From the NCBI GenBank assembly GCA_021234155.1, contig JAJEKV010000058.1:4350600-4414599 (forward strand): a stretch of DNA of 64,000 nucleotides, read 5' to 3'. Under the pieces are notes generated by a model. The model did not search any database, was not told the DNA's origin, and saw only the letters and a program-made list of their open reading frames with translations. Below are positions 37,994 through 48,800 of this stretch, piece after piece. The DNA is from Isoetes taiwanensis. Taxonomy: Eukaryota > Streptophyta > Lycopodiopsida > Isoetales > Isoetaceae. Numbering within the stretch: position 1 is the stretch's first letter; each line of letters starts with the position of its first letter. Both the position numbers and the translations under genes were made by a program.

Positions 37994-39205
37994 ATGGCTG
38001 AGATGAAGAATGAAATCAAGGGAGTGAAGGCATTGCTCGACTCTGGAATGGTGAGAGTGCCTGATATTTACATCCAGCCTTCTACTAGACCTTTAACCAA
38101 CATGGCAGGCTCCTTTCAAGTCCCACTTATTGATCTTGCAAGGCTTCATACTTCAGGCCATTCTGAAGTGGTCCATGCAATTGGAGATGCTTGCAAGAGA
38201 TGGGGTTTTTTTCAGGTAGCTCTTGTAGCTTTAATCAAATATCGTATATATTGTTTATATCATATTTTATGTGTTCTTCTAGGTCCTTAATCATGGGGTC
38301 CCCAGATCAGTGTTAACGGGAATGATGCAAGCAGTACAACAATTCTTTGACTTGCCTTTTGAAGAGAAGGAACTCTACTATTCAAATGATCCATCCAGGA
38401 TCATGAGGTTCGGAACGAGCTTTAATCCAAGACAAGAGTCCATTCTAGAATGGCGAGACTATCTGATTCATCCCCTTGAACCGAAATTTATGGAGTCTTT
38501 GCCTCAGAAGCCAGCATGTTATAAGTAAGTCTTCATTTTCTCATACTTTATAAGACATGGACTGATGCTTTACAGCTTATCAGGGAGGCTACATTACAAT
38601 ATGCTAGTCATTTGAATAAACTCTCCTCTTCTTTGTTGGCTGCTATCTCAGAAAGTCTAAAACTTGAGTCGGATTATATAGCCAAGGTTTGTGACAAGAT
38701 GGTATTGCTTGCAAACCATTACCCACCTTGTCCAAATCCAGAGCTTACTATTGGTGTAAAGAACCACTCAGATCCAGGAGGCATTACTATCTTGCTTCAG
38801 AATGAAGTTTCTGGTTTAGAAATCAATCATCATGGCAACTGGATTGCCATAAAACCAATGCCAAATGTCTTGTCCATATTTTTGGCAGACCAAGTCGAGG
38901 TATTAACAAAAAGCATGATTATTATAAAATTTCACATTCAAGTCTTGTGTATTGAAATCTTCTTTACTTGACAGATCTTGACAAATGGGAAGTACAAAAG
39001 CATTGAGCACAGGGTCTTGAGTACAACGGAGTCTCGGTTTTCCCTTGCCACATTTGTGCAACCGGCTCTAGACTCTAAAGTAACACCTTTAGTTGATAAG
39101 GCAGATGTGCCAAAATATAATGAAGTTGTTTTTGGGGAGTACCTCAGGCACTATTTGTCAAGGAACCTTCAGCAGAAACAACACCTAGATGCATACACTA
39201 TATGA
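37994..39205 (+). CDS. 2-oxoglutarate/Fe(II)-dependent dioxygenase, plant DOXC type
   Basis: Four exons joined by GT-AG introns: 37994-38215, 38283-38524, 38584-38899 and 38975-39205, giving 336 residues, close to the usual 330-370. The N-terminal half is the DIOX_N domain (VPLIDLARL, then KRWGFFQ/VLNHGVP across intron 1). The C-terminal half is the double-stranded beta-helix oxygenase domain. The iron ligands are present: His216 and Asp218 in HSDPGGITILLQ and His272 in YKSIEHRV. The 2-oxoglutarate-binding Arg281-x-Ser283 pair (RFSLATF) is also intact. Introns 1-3 are only 67, 59 and 74 bp. The enzyme should couple 2-oxoglutarate decarboxylation to oxidation of a small metabolite in the cytosol. 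The substrate cannot be read from sequence; relatives act on flavonoids, alkaloids and hormones. One oddity is FLADQ where most members have N-x-GD. Gene appears functional. Confidence 0.93.
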
Positions 39206-40859
39206 CGAGCAGGTGTCACTAATGCAATCTTTGTTAGTTTCATCAACTTACTACTATAGTAAGTTTCTAGTTCCTATTCAGCATGTGATAATATAGTATT
39301 GCAAAAAAGAATATATTTTTAAATTCCTCATGTGATCGCTGCATTTTTTTCTATCTCCAATTTGCATTTTTTCCCTTACAAGGACACCAAACCATACTGC
39401 AAACTATAGTTTTTTAAGGAATCAATATATGGCGTAACTGAAAAGTATTCTTTTCAGCTATTTTTGTAAGAGCCACAGAGATGAGAAAAGCGAATCTTGT
39501 AAGAGAAATACAAGTATCAAAATAATACATACCTAGATACGAAGATGAGTAAGCCAAGCAGGCAAAAGAAAACAAATTGTCTGCTTGTAAATCTGAAGTT
39601 GTAAATTGGCTCTTCAAATTTTAAGATAAAATGAGTACCTTAGTAACAATAAGAATTAACAGCTGGTACAGTTCATCTGGGTTTGGAGTATATAATTCCG
39701 GCAAAATAACTAACATGTGAAGAAAGGGTTTTTTTAAGGGCTTGAAATACTGTTCAGTCTATTGGTTTGTATTACATTGATGGGAGCATCTGCATGCAAC
39801 GAGAACAGAAAGTCTTTTTGTACTTGGTAATCGGTTGATTTGAGTGATATGTAAATCGGAAGGTGGCGCCACTGTCCAATTTGCGGCCGAGAACTATGAA
39901 AACCAGCCGAAAACCACGAAACATGGCTAGCTATGAAATGTATGCCATCATGTGTGAAATGACTGACTGAAATCGATGATTTTCAGATGGAGTTCAAATG
40001 CGCTTGAGGTTTTTATACTTTTCTGTTGATTCAGTGAGAATTTTTGTACGTTTCTTGCTGAAGCTTCAAAAGAACTCCAAGTCTTGATGCATTTTTCTTG
40101 GAAATCCCTATGAAATGTAGCATGAAGAGCTTTTTCTTGACCTCTTTTACTCAAATTTCTAGACCATCAAGAAAATTCAATATATAAAAATGCTTGGATG
40201 CGTTTATTATCTTTTTTATTAGCACTCCAACCCTACCTCAGCAAAATTTGAGGTGCCATATCTCTAGAACTTTAGATTTACGATTTTAGAAATCAATGGC
40301 TGGGGAAATAAGAAAATGAGTATAAAAATAGACACAGAGCTATGATACGACATTATCCAAAGTTAGACCCTTCCTCGCAACCTTGCATTGCAATCCTCGA
40401 CCAGAACTCTTTTGACGGTAAAATAATTAAATATTCATTCTCAAGTTTTGCGTTCTCTCATCTACATCCATTTTTGGTTGAAAAATAGACTCGAAAAAAT
40501 GGCTGAAGCCCCTTTACTTTACGTCAGTTGCTGTATATCTTACAATCTTGGTAGCCTAAACTTGATTATTTCCAAAGCACATATTCTCAAACTTTTGTAT
40601 ATCTAGTCTAATTCTAGGGTGCTTGCAGACCTAATAGATGAACGAAAAATTGTGGAGGGTCAATTATCATAAGCAAAGTTGGTGCAGCTATCAAACTGAA
40701 ACTAAAAGGTACAAAACCTAAGGAATCGTGGAATATTGATCAATATAAAATAAAAACTTCTCCTCAGATTGATGTTCTGTAAAAACAACTTAGGAGGCTT
40801 AAGTTGTATAGAAAAGGTAATTTGATAGAATATTTGGAAGTGTAAAAAGCAAGGGTACA
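39206..40859. other. Intergenic region downstream of the dioxygenase
   Basis: Includes the dioxygenase 3' flank (no single clear AATAAA; A-rich strings at 39300-39330). The rest is AT-rich with short frames and no recognised domain or repeat family. Confidence 0.45.
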
Positions 40860-41095
40860 TAACATTATCCAATGCTAAAGCTAAGTACAATTTAGCTGCA
40901 CTAACAACTAAGGAAGTAATTTGGGAGAGGAGATTACTGCATGAATTAACTTTCAGTCAAAATACACCTACACCTATATTTTATGATAGTGTGAGTTGCA
41001 TGAATATGTCAAAAAAATCAAATGCTACATGAAAGATCAAAATACATTGTGTTGAAGGTTCATTTTATAAGAACACAATAGAATAGATTAGTTTT
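40860..41095 (+). pseudogene. Ancient copia RNase H fragment
   Basis: Plus-strand translation gives SNAKAKYNLAALTTKEVIWE, then RRLLHEL, then PTPIFYDSVSCMNMSKKSNA. These match the end of copia RNase H, where family members read S-x-AEAEY-x-A, then a DNQS-x-I block. Stops interrupt it (an in-frame TGA where a lysine/histidine segment is expected). No LTRs were found nearby. It is much more decayed than the 31-35 kb element. Confidence 0.6.
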
Positions 41096-41890
41096 TTATC
41101 GTCTACAAAGAATGGGACCCAATAAAAGAGCGCAATAGAATTATTATTGTCCGGTTAAAGAACCCCGACCCTAAAAGGTTTTCGAGGGAAAAACCAGGTA
41201 GTAATAAGAATGTTGTCAAACTATACAAATATACATATCATAAAACATATATATAAGTCAGGTAATATATATGGTAAGTAAAAAGCTGTTGCAATTGACG
41301 TGTTTAAATACTTTGGAGCATATAGCTACTTTGTTGACTAAAACAAAGGCCAGTGACTAGTTACATCAAATGTGTAATATTCAATTTCACATAGTGGTTC
41401 ACACTTCAGTGGATATAAGCATAGAGAAGAATTTACATAGAGAAATTACTATGGGCAATGGTTAGAATAAATTATTGCATAAGGAATTGAACTTATTAAT
41501 ACATTTTGTAGACTGAGAACGTATACAAATAAGTTGGAGTCAAAATAGATTTAAATGAGATTGGCAAGAAAAAGTTGGAGGCCGGTCCGGCACAGCTGCC
41601 AAATTGAGGTGCATAAATACAAGGAGGATGTAATGTGATCTTATCTTGAACTGTTTATGTTTGCAGATCGGATTAAAGGCGACGCTTGGGCTCTCGAAGC
41701 TTTAGTCAAACTTTGTACATTATTATCCTTTCTACAAATATAGTTTCAAAGATTATTTTTGAGTTTGGAGTTCTTTAGAGTTTATAGCAAACAAATAAAA
41801 CGAAATAAAAAAGAGGCAGATGACCATTCAAAAGTGAATGAAGCTCTGCACTTTTTAAGATGATATTGTGCTACTTATTCTAAACGAGAT

Positions 41891-42131
41891 GTGCCCTAGA
41901 CTACCTCGGCCACTGAATCTATCGATTCTACAGCCCAGAGTGCCGTCAACTACTTCGATCATTGGATCTATCGATCATATATCCCAGATTGTATGTTAGG
42001 CCCTTCAAGAGTCACCTTAAAATGCCGCGGTCATTGGATCCATTGATTCTACTGCCCAAAGTGCCCTGAACTACCTCGATCGTCGAATCCATCTATCATA
42101 TGGCCAAGAGCATATGTTTGGGCCTCTGGGG
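41891..42131 (+). repeat. Higher-order tandem repeat, 121-bp period of two 49-bp units plus spacer
   Basis: Four 49-bp units at 41891-41939, 41940-41988, about 42012-42060 and 42061-42109 share GTGCC-ctAACTACCTCG and a (G/C)AATC(C/T)AT-CGAT tail ending CCCA(G/A)A. They form two pairs, each followed by a similar 22-23 bp spacer (TATGTTaGGCC-CT). Divergence is about 20-30 percent by eye. Confidence 0.65.
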
Positions 42132-42307
42132 ACATTCATTTACGATCAGTTATGATTGGCGTCATCTATGATTTTGGAATACGAGATATGGTTGCACCTA
42201 AGGTTTCAATAATGGATTAAGGGAACTTGAACCTTTACTAAAATAATTCATTGTCCTAATAAGAATACTATTCGCAATTCAACTTGCAAACTAACATGAT
42301 CTTTTTT

Positions 42308-42724
42308 TTATTGGATCAATTTTTTCTTGACATTGAAGGTGCACTTTTCGGGATTGAGAGTGATGCCTGACTCATCACATTTTTGGAAGACAAGCTCTAT
42401 TTTGGAGAGGTGCTCAACTTCCATGCTGTAGGCAGAGAAATCGTCTTGAAAAAATTGAAGGAATGCATTTTCTTTCATGAAGTCTTGGAAAACGGAGAGC
42501 ATGATACGTTGAAAGGTAGAAGGAGAATTGAAACGACCGAAGGGAACAACCTTGTAGATAAAAGTACCCCACGACATAGTAAATGTGGTTTTGATTTGAT
42601 ATTCAGCGCGAATGGAGATTTGATTATAGCCAGAGAAGCCATCCATTAAGGAGTACAGCTCATGGCCAGCAACTTCTTCCAGGACTTGATACGTGAAAAA
42701 TAAGGGAAAATAATCCCACTCCAT
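42308..42724 (-). pseudogene. Ty3/gypsy reverse transcriptase fragment
   Basis: A 138-codon open frame covering the central gypsy reverse transcriptase palm. GHELYSLMDGFSGYNQI carries the first catalytic Asp, KTTFTMSWGTFIYKVVPFG and STFQRIMLSVFQDFM follow, and FFQDDFSAYS is a disrupted F-x-DD box with extra residues around it. LVFQKCDESGITLNPEKCTF follows. Only about one third of a normal RT is present; no integrase, protease or LTRs were seen around it. Confidence 0.8.
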
Positions 42725-42878
42725 TGCGGAAAGAGAATGATGCTGCTGGATGAAAGTCGTACCTCCAAAGTATAATGCCTCAAAAATTGGACAATTGGAT
42801 TGAACAATCTTTTGGATTCACTTAATGGACATGCACTTAAATATATTACCATGCTTAGCAAAACTTGTACAATTGAAA

Positions 42879-44046
42879 ACTTTATGGCATTTTTAATTCC
42901 TGATTTTTGTTGCAGATAGAATGCATGTATACTCTAAAGGACCAGGCTGGCACGCCAGGTGCCAGCAAGAGCCTATGTTAATTGAAAATAGAAAGAGGAG
43001 CATTCATTTGTAGGAACTGATAGAAGAAAATCTTGTACAAAATACCTGGAGAAAGCAGTGCCTAGAGGATGCAGGCATGAGCATCAACCAGTTCAATTTG
43101 ATCATGCTTAAATCCTCCTACTCTGCTTACTCCTCAATCCAACGTCGTCGTTTCAGAAGATTCATATCACGTAGATTTTGCAAGCTTTTAATATATTTGT
43201 AGCCGTGAGCCAAAAATAAAATTGAAGGATGCAGAGACCTTGGGTTATGCTAAAGTTTCAGAAAGAAGACTCTCAGATCGTGAAGAAAGCACAGCACAGA
43301 CCCTTCAAATCGAGCTCACTGCATTGAAATGAAGATGATCAGTCAATCGGCCTGTTAAAAACCCACGGGGGAAAAGACGGAAGAAGGGCGTGCCTTGGTT
43401 CTGCAAGTGAAATCTTGTATTAATCGGCTAAAACAGACTGCAACCTCAAAGTGCAGAGCTCTGAAAATGCCCCGTTACCTTGATATGCAATCTTCATTAT
43501 CTGTTTAGAACAGAGTTAGTAACAAAAGCTCTATTGCAACCATAAAACATAGATTCAGCTCTTACCCTCCGACGAAAAAACACGCATTATGGCGTAAGCA
43601 ACGTCATCACAAGCATGCAAAAATCCTGTGCTTGAGGCGTGAATCAGAAGATATGAAGCAACTCAATGTTCTATTCTATTCTCGAAAGCTCAAACTATGG
43701 AAAATCAAGCTTTATGCAATTCCCAAATAACCAAATCAGCAGATATGAAGCACTCAATGTGCTATTCTATTCTCGAAAGCTCAAACTATGGAAAATCAAG
43801 CTTTATGCAATTCCCAAATAACCAAACTCACCTATGTTAAGGGCTGATATGATTGGAGTCGTCAGTACGTGAAGTGAGGAAGCTCCCTGAGAAGGTGTGC
43901 ATAGGATGGTCATTTCTATTGCACTTTATGGCATTTTTAATTCCTGATTTTTGTTGCAGATAGAATGCATGTATGCTCTAAAGGAGCAGGCTAGCATGGC
44001 AGGTGCCAGCAAGAGCCTCTACTAATTGAAAATAGAAAGAGGGGCA
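42879..44046 (+). repeat. Pair of 124-bp direct repeats about 1.04 kb apart
   Basis: Blocks 42879-43003 and 43923-44046 both begin ACTTTATGGCATTTTTAATT. Both contain GCAGATAGAATGCATGTAT and GGTGCCAGCAAGAGCCT, and they end near AAAATAGAAAGAGG. About 93 percent identical by eye. They could be short LTR-like ends of a tiny element (TRIM) or a segmental duplication; no TG...CA ends or target duplication were found. The interval between holds the tandem duplication at 43644-43826. Confidence 0.6.
43644..43826 (+). repeat. 92-bp tandem duplication
   Basis: Units 43644-43735 and 43736-43826 start TCAG(A/C)AGATATGAAGCA and share CTCGAAAGCTCAAACTATGG and AATTCCCAAATAACCAAA. Only three or four differences, so it is recent or an assembly slip. 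Confidence 0.8.
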
Positions 44047-45639
44047 TCGATATGCATTATCTAAGTAGCTTATACCGTCTGAACTATGAAACCAAATTGC
44101 TGAAGCATAAGCCCATCCAGCTGCAAGCACTAAATATATTATGCAGCTGCAAGCACTTAATATTTTAAGCAACCCTGTATAGAAGAAAAGCAGGTTATGA
44201 ACACCTCACTCTAAGAAATTATTCCAGTAGTGTAACCCAATATTGCATTCAAGTTCTTGCTAATTATACATTCTCCTACTAATGATACTTAGGTTCATCA
44301 ATGCAGTATGAGTGTCAATGTGTCTATCATTCTATTAGAAACTGCCCAAGAAATTGATGAATGTAGATAATATATGCATTATACTAAACATGGATCTGAG
44401 AGACTGATTACCTAATATGCTAGAAAATACCCATTAGTCAGAACCGAAGTTGAAATTCCATACTCCATTTCAATGATGCAATTTATATATGAAGCAAAAT
44501 CTTGAAGATGAATAAAAGAGCAAGGTGTAGAGCTAAAAGTACCTGCATTTACAAAGCAATGGCAACTGAGTTGTAACAGAAGCCAAGCAAGCCAGGAATC
44601 AAAAGCCTCCATAGCCTGAAAGCCTTGCTTGTGCTTCTATTACTTGGTGTTGTATAAGACCCATTTTCTACACAGCTAAATCCAGTCGACATACAGAAGT
44701 GGCGGGTCATAGAGGGCCCAGAAAATTGCATCTCTCTTTCTGTACCTCCCTGAAAATATTGTTGCTTAACAAGCTGCCAATAACACTCAAAAATCATGGG
44801 TAAGGACTCAAATTGTTGTGACGGATACAAAATTGGCAAAGATGAGAATCATATCTGATACATTAATTTACTTATCTGTACATACCTCCCAGCACACATT
44901 TGACCAAATCCACCTGCACATAGAGCAAAGAATCTTTAGAGGCAAATTCATTCCTCCAAATATAATAAAGGAAAACCAGACGAGACCAGATGCTAAAACC
45001 TGATCCAGACCTTCTGAAACTTCTTCAAGAGAAGGTGAGGACCACATATCATAGCCGACCCGAAGATGTCTGTCCCTTCTACCAGAACTAAGAACAGGAA
45101 TCAGATTGCCTACATCCATTCTGCAATAGCTACAAAGACCGATTATGTGCAGAACACCAAAATAGGCTACCACGGATTTCCTGACGCATCATAGCTCGAC
45201 ACAAAAGAAACACCCACTTCTGCAAGTTGAACATTCATTTTTTTTTTATGCTTGCTCCAGCCTGCTTGTTTTCGATGCTTGCTCCAGCCTACCGAAGCAC
45301 CACAGAAATACAGAAAATATTAAAGAACAATACGAAACAAACTAAGCTTTGGCGCAAGAGAAGAACCAATTGTTGCAAAACAAATGCGGCACGGCTCCAC
45401 TGGATCTTGAGCGCCTCCAAGTGGTCGTACTTAGAATGCTATGCAGAAGCAATTGAACGCAGAGAAATGAAGCAATTGTAAAAAGAAAATCGATTATTTC
45501 TAAACCTTCTTTTCCCTATAGATTCGTCTTCGAGGCTCGATACAATAGATAGGATCATTAAATTTTTTTGCCACCTCATAGCTGCCAATAATTCGCTTTA
45601 TATACGTGGCAACATCTGAGCCATCGCTTAAGCTGCCCC
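44047..45639. other. Intergenic, no recognised gene
   Basis: Short frames only. A minus-strand frame at 44868-45173 has many Trp and Cys residues and faintly recalls LINE C-termini (a region reading LVFLYYIWRNEF in another frame), but I cannot support a family call. Confidence 0.4.
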
Positions 45640-45730
45640 CTTGTGGGTAGAGATTTTGGTGTCAAAGTCTGAACTGTCGAGATATCAGATCGACGGCCCA
45701 GACGGCGACACCCGAATCTCTACCCACAAG
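45640..45730. repeat. 91-bp foldback (24-bp inverted repeat)
   Basis: CTTGTGGGTAGAGATTTTGG at 45640 is mirrored by CCGAATCTCTACCCACAAG ending at 45730. The arms of 24 bp have about three mismatches and the loop is 43 bp. It sits immediately upstream of the GATTC array. It could be a tiny MITE or a recombination scar; no target duplication was seen. Confidence 0.6.
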
Positions 45731-45827
45731 TTGTATATATATAACAGATAACAGATATATACAAGTGATTGTACTATGAAGTACTGTACAAATTCGAGTA
45801 GAAGCCAAATGCAGAGCCATTCAATAA

Positions 45828-46440
45828 AGATCCTATAAAGATTCTCCATTCTAAGATTCCTCTAGATTCTCCAAGATTCCATGTAGATTCTCTTAGATTC
45901 TATGAAAATTCCCCTACAAAACACACCTACTGTCAAAGATTCTCTTAGATCCCCCCTAGATTCCCTAATATTCCACAAAGATCCCCCCTGGATTTTTAAG
46001 ATTCTATAAGGATTTCTCTAGATTTTCAAAGATTATCCCCAGATTCCTCTAGATTCTCCAATTCTCTTAAGGTTCCATAGATTCCCATATATTATCCCAA
46101 GATTCTTCTGGATTCCCTAAGTTTCTATGTTGATTCTCCTAAATTCCCTTAGATTCTATGGAGATTCCTCTAGATTCTCTAAGATTCCATCGAGATTCCC
46201 ATTTATTCTCAAAGATTCTCTTGAGATTTTTATAGATTCTCTAAGATACTCTAGAGATTCCTTAAGATTCTCTTCAGATTCTCTAGATTCCCATAGATTA
46301 TCCCAAGATTCTTCTAGATTCCCCAAATTTCTATGTAGATTCTCCTAAATTCCCTTAGATCCTATGGAGATTCCCCTAGATTCTCTTAAAATTCCCATAC
46401 ATTCCATAAAATTCTAAGATTCCAAGAAGATTCACATTGA
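45828..46440 (+). repeat. GATTC array with 10-11 bp spacing
   Basis: About 610 bp in which (A)GATTC, or close variants AATTC/GATTT, recur at steps of mostly 10 or 11 bp. For example, from 46133 the steps run 10, 10, 11, 10, 10, 11. The approximate double unit is AGATTCTCTTAGATTCCATGT (21 bp). The strand is pyrimidine-biased between motifs. A related array lies at 51420-51975. The mean step is close to the helical repeat of DNA. Confidence 0.75.
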
Positions 46441-46959
46441 CTCCAACTACGACGGAATAATGTTAATGCACCACTCTTAAAAAGCTCTCGACGAAAGGAA
46501 TCCAAAGATGTGGGCCCCACCTTCAGTCGACCCTTCTACCGCAAGTTACAGCCATATAATCATGATGTAAAAAAAGGAAGCTTCCTTGAAAGTCCATCCA
46601 TAAATGCACTGCCACCTTACTATCTTTTTATTAATTAAGATGCCACCTCACCTTTAATATAAAGAAATTGCAATTTATTAAAAAAAAAAAACTTAATGGC
46701 TAGGATTGCTCCTGCCTTTTTGATCTAACGGCCAAGATTGCCTACTCCAAATCCATTTTTAAGGGAGCTTCCTAGAACATTCCAAAACAAATCAAGGGCT
46801 AAGATCTTGCCTTCCCCCTTGATCCAACAATCTAGAGGCATGGTCTAGTTCTTAAGGCCATAGATGTGCCACCTCATTGGCCCCCAAATAGATGCCTAAA
46901 TTGATTTCAATATATAAACAATCCATGCGTACATCATTTCCCATGGACACATAGAATAA
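46441..46959. other. Intergenic, no recognised gene
   Basis: AT-rich; contains short repeated words such as GATGCCACCTCA and TGATC(T/C)AACGGC(C/T)A(A/G)GATTGCC-like strings at 46630-46830, suggesting old local duplication. Nothing coding. Confidence 0.4.
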
Positions 46960-47137
46960 TTATATATACAAGAAACTTATCGCGGCGGCCAAGGCTGCCG
47001 CGAACGTTTCTCTTCTTCCATCAAACAAAGGTCGTCGCTTATTCTTCCTATCACTCTATCAACTTGCAGGAATCGAACCTACAGTATAGCCAGGTGTTTT
47101 GTGCTTTCAAGATAAACGCTATGGCCGTTGTAAAGCT
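46960..47137 (-). mobile_element. Candidate tRNA-derived SINE with GC-hairpin 3' part
   Basis: Read on minus from about 47137: a degraded box A (GGCCATAGCGTTTATC, 47126-47111), then a good box B (GGTTCGATTCC, 47079-47069), a body of about 60 bp, and a GC stem (46981-47002). The 3' end is GATAAGTTTCTTGTATATA. The two boxes are about 32 bp apart, as in tRNA-type Pol III promoters. The stem and 3' tail match the hairpin blocks at 1512-1566 and 9091-9145, which may be 5'-truncated or diverged relatives. Confidence 0.5.
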
Positions 47138-48389
47138 AAATGTTTGTATTGACAACTGGTGCGTGTCTTAGAATGGCATGGGAAGTATCTGATATGAATA
47201 ATAAAAAAATGATATTAAAACCTAAAGGTTACTGAGGATATGGCACTAGTCAGTATTGCGGAAGAAAAAAAGGGGCAGCCGACATCAACACGGTAGAATT
47301 TCTTGCCAGGACTTCGTGGCTGCCGAATTTCTTGCCAGATTGCCGGTTCTGCTATTACTTGGGATCCTGGACTGCCGTTTTTGGGCTTCTTGGTTCTGAT
47401 TGCTTTTGCAGAAATGGTGGGCAGGGCTTTCTTACACAACGATGGCAGAATAAGGCTTAAAGACTGACTTTTCTAGCCAGAGCTTGAAAAAGTTTAGTTC
47501 TAGCCAGAGTTGGGGTATTCTATGAGCTTTCTTGCACAGCCATGGCGAAACTGGGCTATCTTAACAGAGAATAACAGAAAATTACTTTCATAGACTTGCT
47601 AGGTTAATTTCTGGGTTAAAATCCTAGAATGTTTAAGAGAAAAACTAGAGGAAAGCCGTTAAAACCCTATATGCATGCAGGCTCTTCTTCCACAAACAAA
47701 TAGGTAGCGGTCAGATCGAGGGAAGACAGAGGGTATGAAATCAAGAAAGCAAATCCGACAAACATTCTAGATTGGACTGATGCAAGAAAACTTACAGATA
47801 GATGCAAGAAAACAGATAGATGCAAGAAAACTTACAGACTGGACTGATGCAGAGCAAATCCGAGCACATCCTAGCACAGTTTTAGAATTATTCAGAGTTA
47901 TAGGTGCACAAGATCTACGAGTTATATACAGGTGGCCAAGGCCAAATAACCAGACAAATCCGCAGACTATCCACCGCCATAGCTTGTGGACAGAGATTAT
48001 ACACCGCCATAGCTTAGCCTGTGGACACCATAATGACAACCTAGACGGAGTTCGACGGAGTTCGAGGGATTGGATTTATCAGAAAAAACGTGACAATAAA
48101 AGCAACAAATCGATTGCGGCGCAGAAAAAATATCCACGACAAAAACAGAAAATAGAAATTAGAAGCTCAATTATGTGTAGACAAGGATTTGTCACGGCGA
48201 CCTTCGTCGCCACATTTGTGCTTTTTTTAGCTTGATTCTAATTGCCAATTTGGTTCATATGGATTTGAGTCTATGAAGGGGCAAATTTTGTACTAATTCA
48301 AGTTCCGTTGCTACGCCTCCACGTATATTTCTGTAAATTACCCAAAGCAAAGTTTGCTTATAGCAAGTAGACATAATAATACCTTTTGA
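47138..48389. other. Intergenic; short repeats and unsupported frames
   Basis: Contains the mini-repeat GATGCAAGAAAACTTACAGA, three times at about 47778-47850, inside a 151-codon frame (47780-48235) that has no recognisable domain. A hairpin CACGGCGACCTTCGTCGCC at 48193-48211 resembles the GC-hairpin family in layout but not in flanks. No gene is supported. Confidence 0.4.
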
Positions 48390-48800
48390 TAGGAATTTGA
48401 AGCATTAGCATGTGTTCAGGTACTTAGCATGTATTCAAATGCTTCAAAAAATGTTCATATTATGACTAGCCATATTGATATGAAACGGACAATAGTGTTT
48501 GTGGCTACATGCAATAATGATTTTTGGTTGGGAACACGTGATGGGATCAAGTGCTTAGCATGTGTTCAAATGCGTTAATTCATATGAAGAAGGTAGTATA
48601 GTGTTTGAGGCCGGATGTTGCAGCTACATGCAATCATGACTTTGTAGCTACATACCACCATATAATGGTAGTTACATACCCACCATATAATGGTAGTTAC
48701 ATATAATAGTTAGCCATATATTCATATGAAGGAGGTAGTAGTGTTTGTTGCCAGATATTGTGGCCACATGCGATCACGTTTTTGGTTGGAAACACATATT
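48390..48800 (+). repeat. Degenerate local repeat region
   Basis: Recurrent words: TAGCATGT(G/A)TTCA(A/G)(A/G)T (48410-48570), TTCATATGAA(G/A)(A/G)AGGTAGTA (about 48579 and 48720), GCTACATGCAAT(A/C)ATGA, and TACCACCATATAATGGTAGT, twice in 48650-48690. Together they indicate two or three diverged copies of a unit of about 120-240 bp. Confidence 0.5.

Noticed and set aside
43978-44172. Minus-strand frame with a hydrophobic N-terminus resembling a signal peptide.
   Set aside because: Overlaps one of the 124-bp direct repeats; no domain and no homologous context.
44868-45173. Trp/Cys-rich minus-strand frame, possibly LINE-derived.
   Set aside because: Similarity to LINE C-termini is too weak and falls in several frames.
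47780-48235. 151-codon frame starting MQENLQIDARKQ.
   Set aside because: Begins in a mini-repeat, contains no recognisable domain and ends in a GC-hairpin; chance frame.
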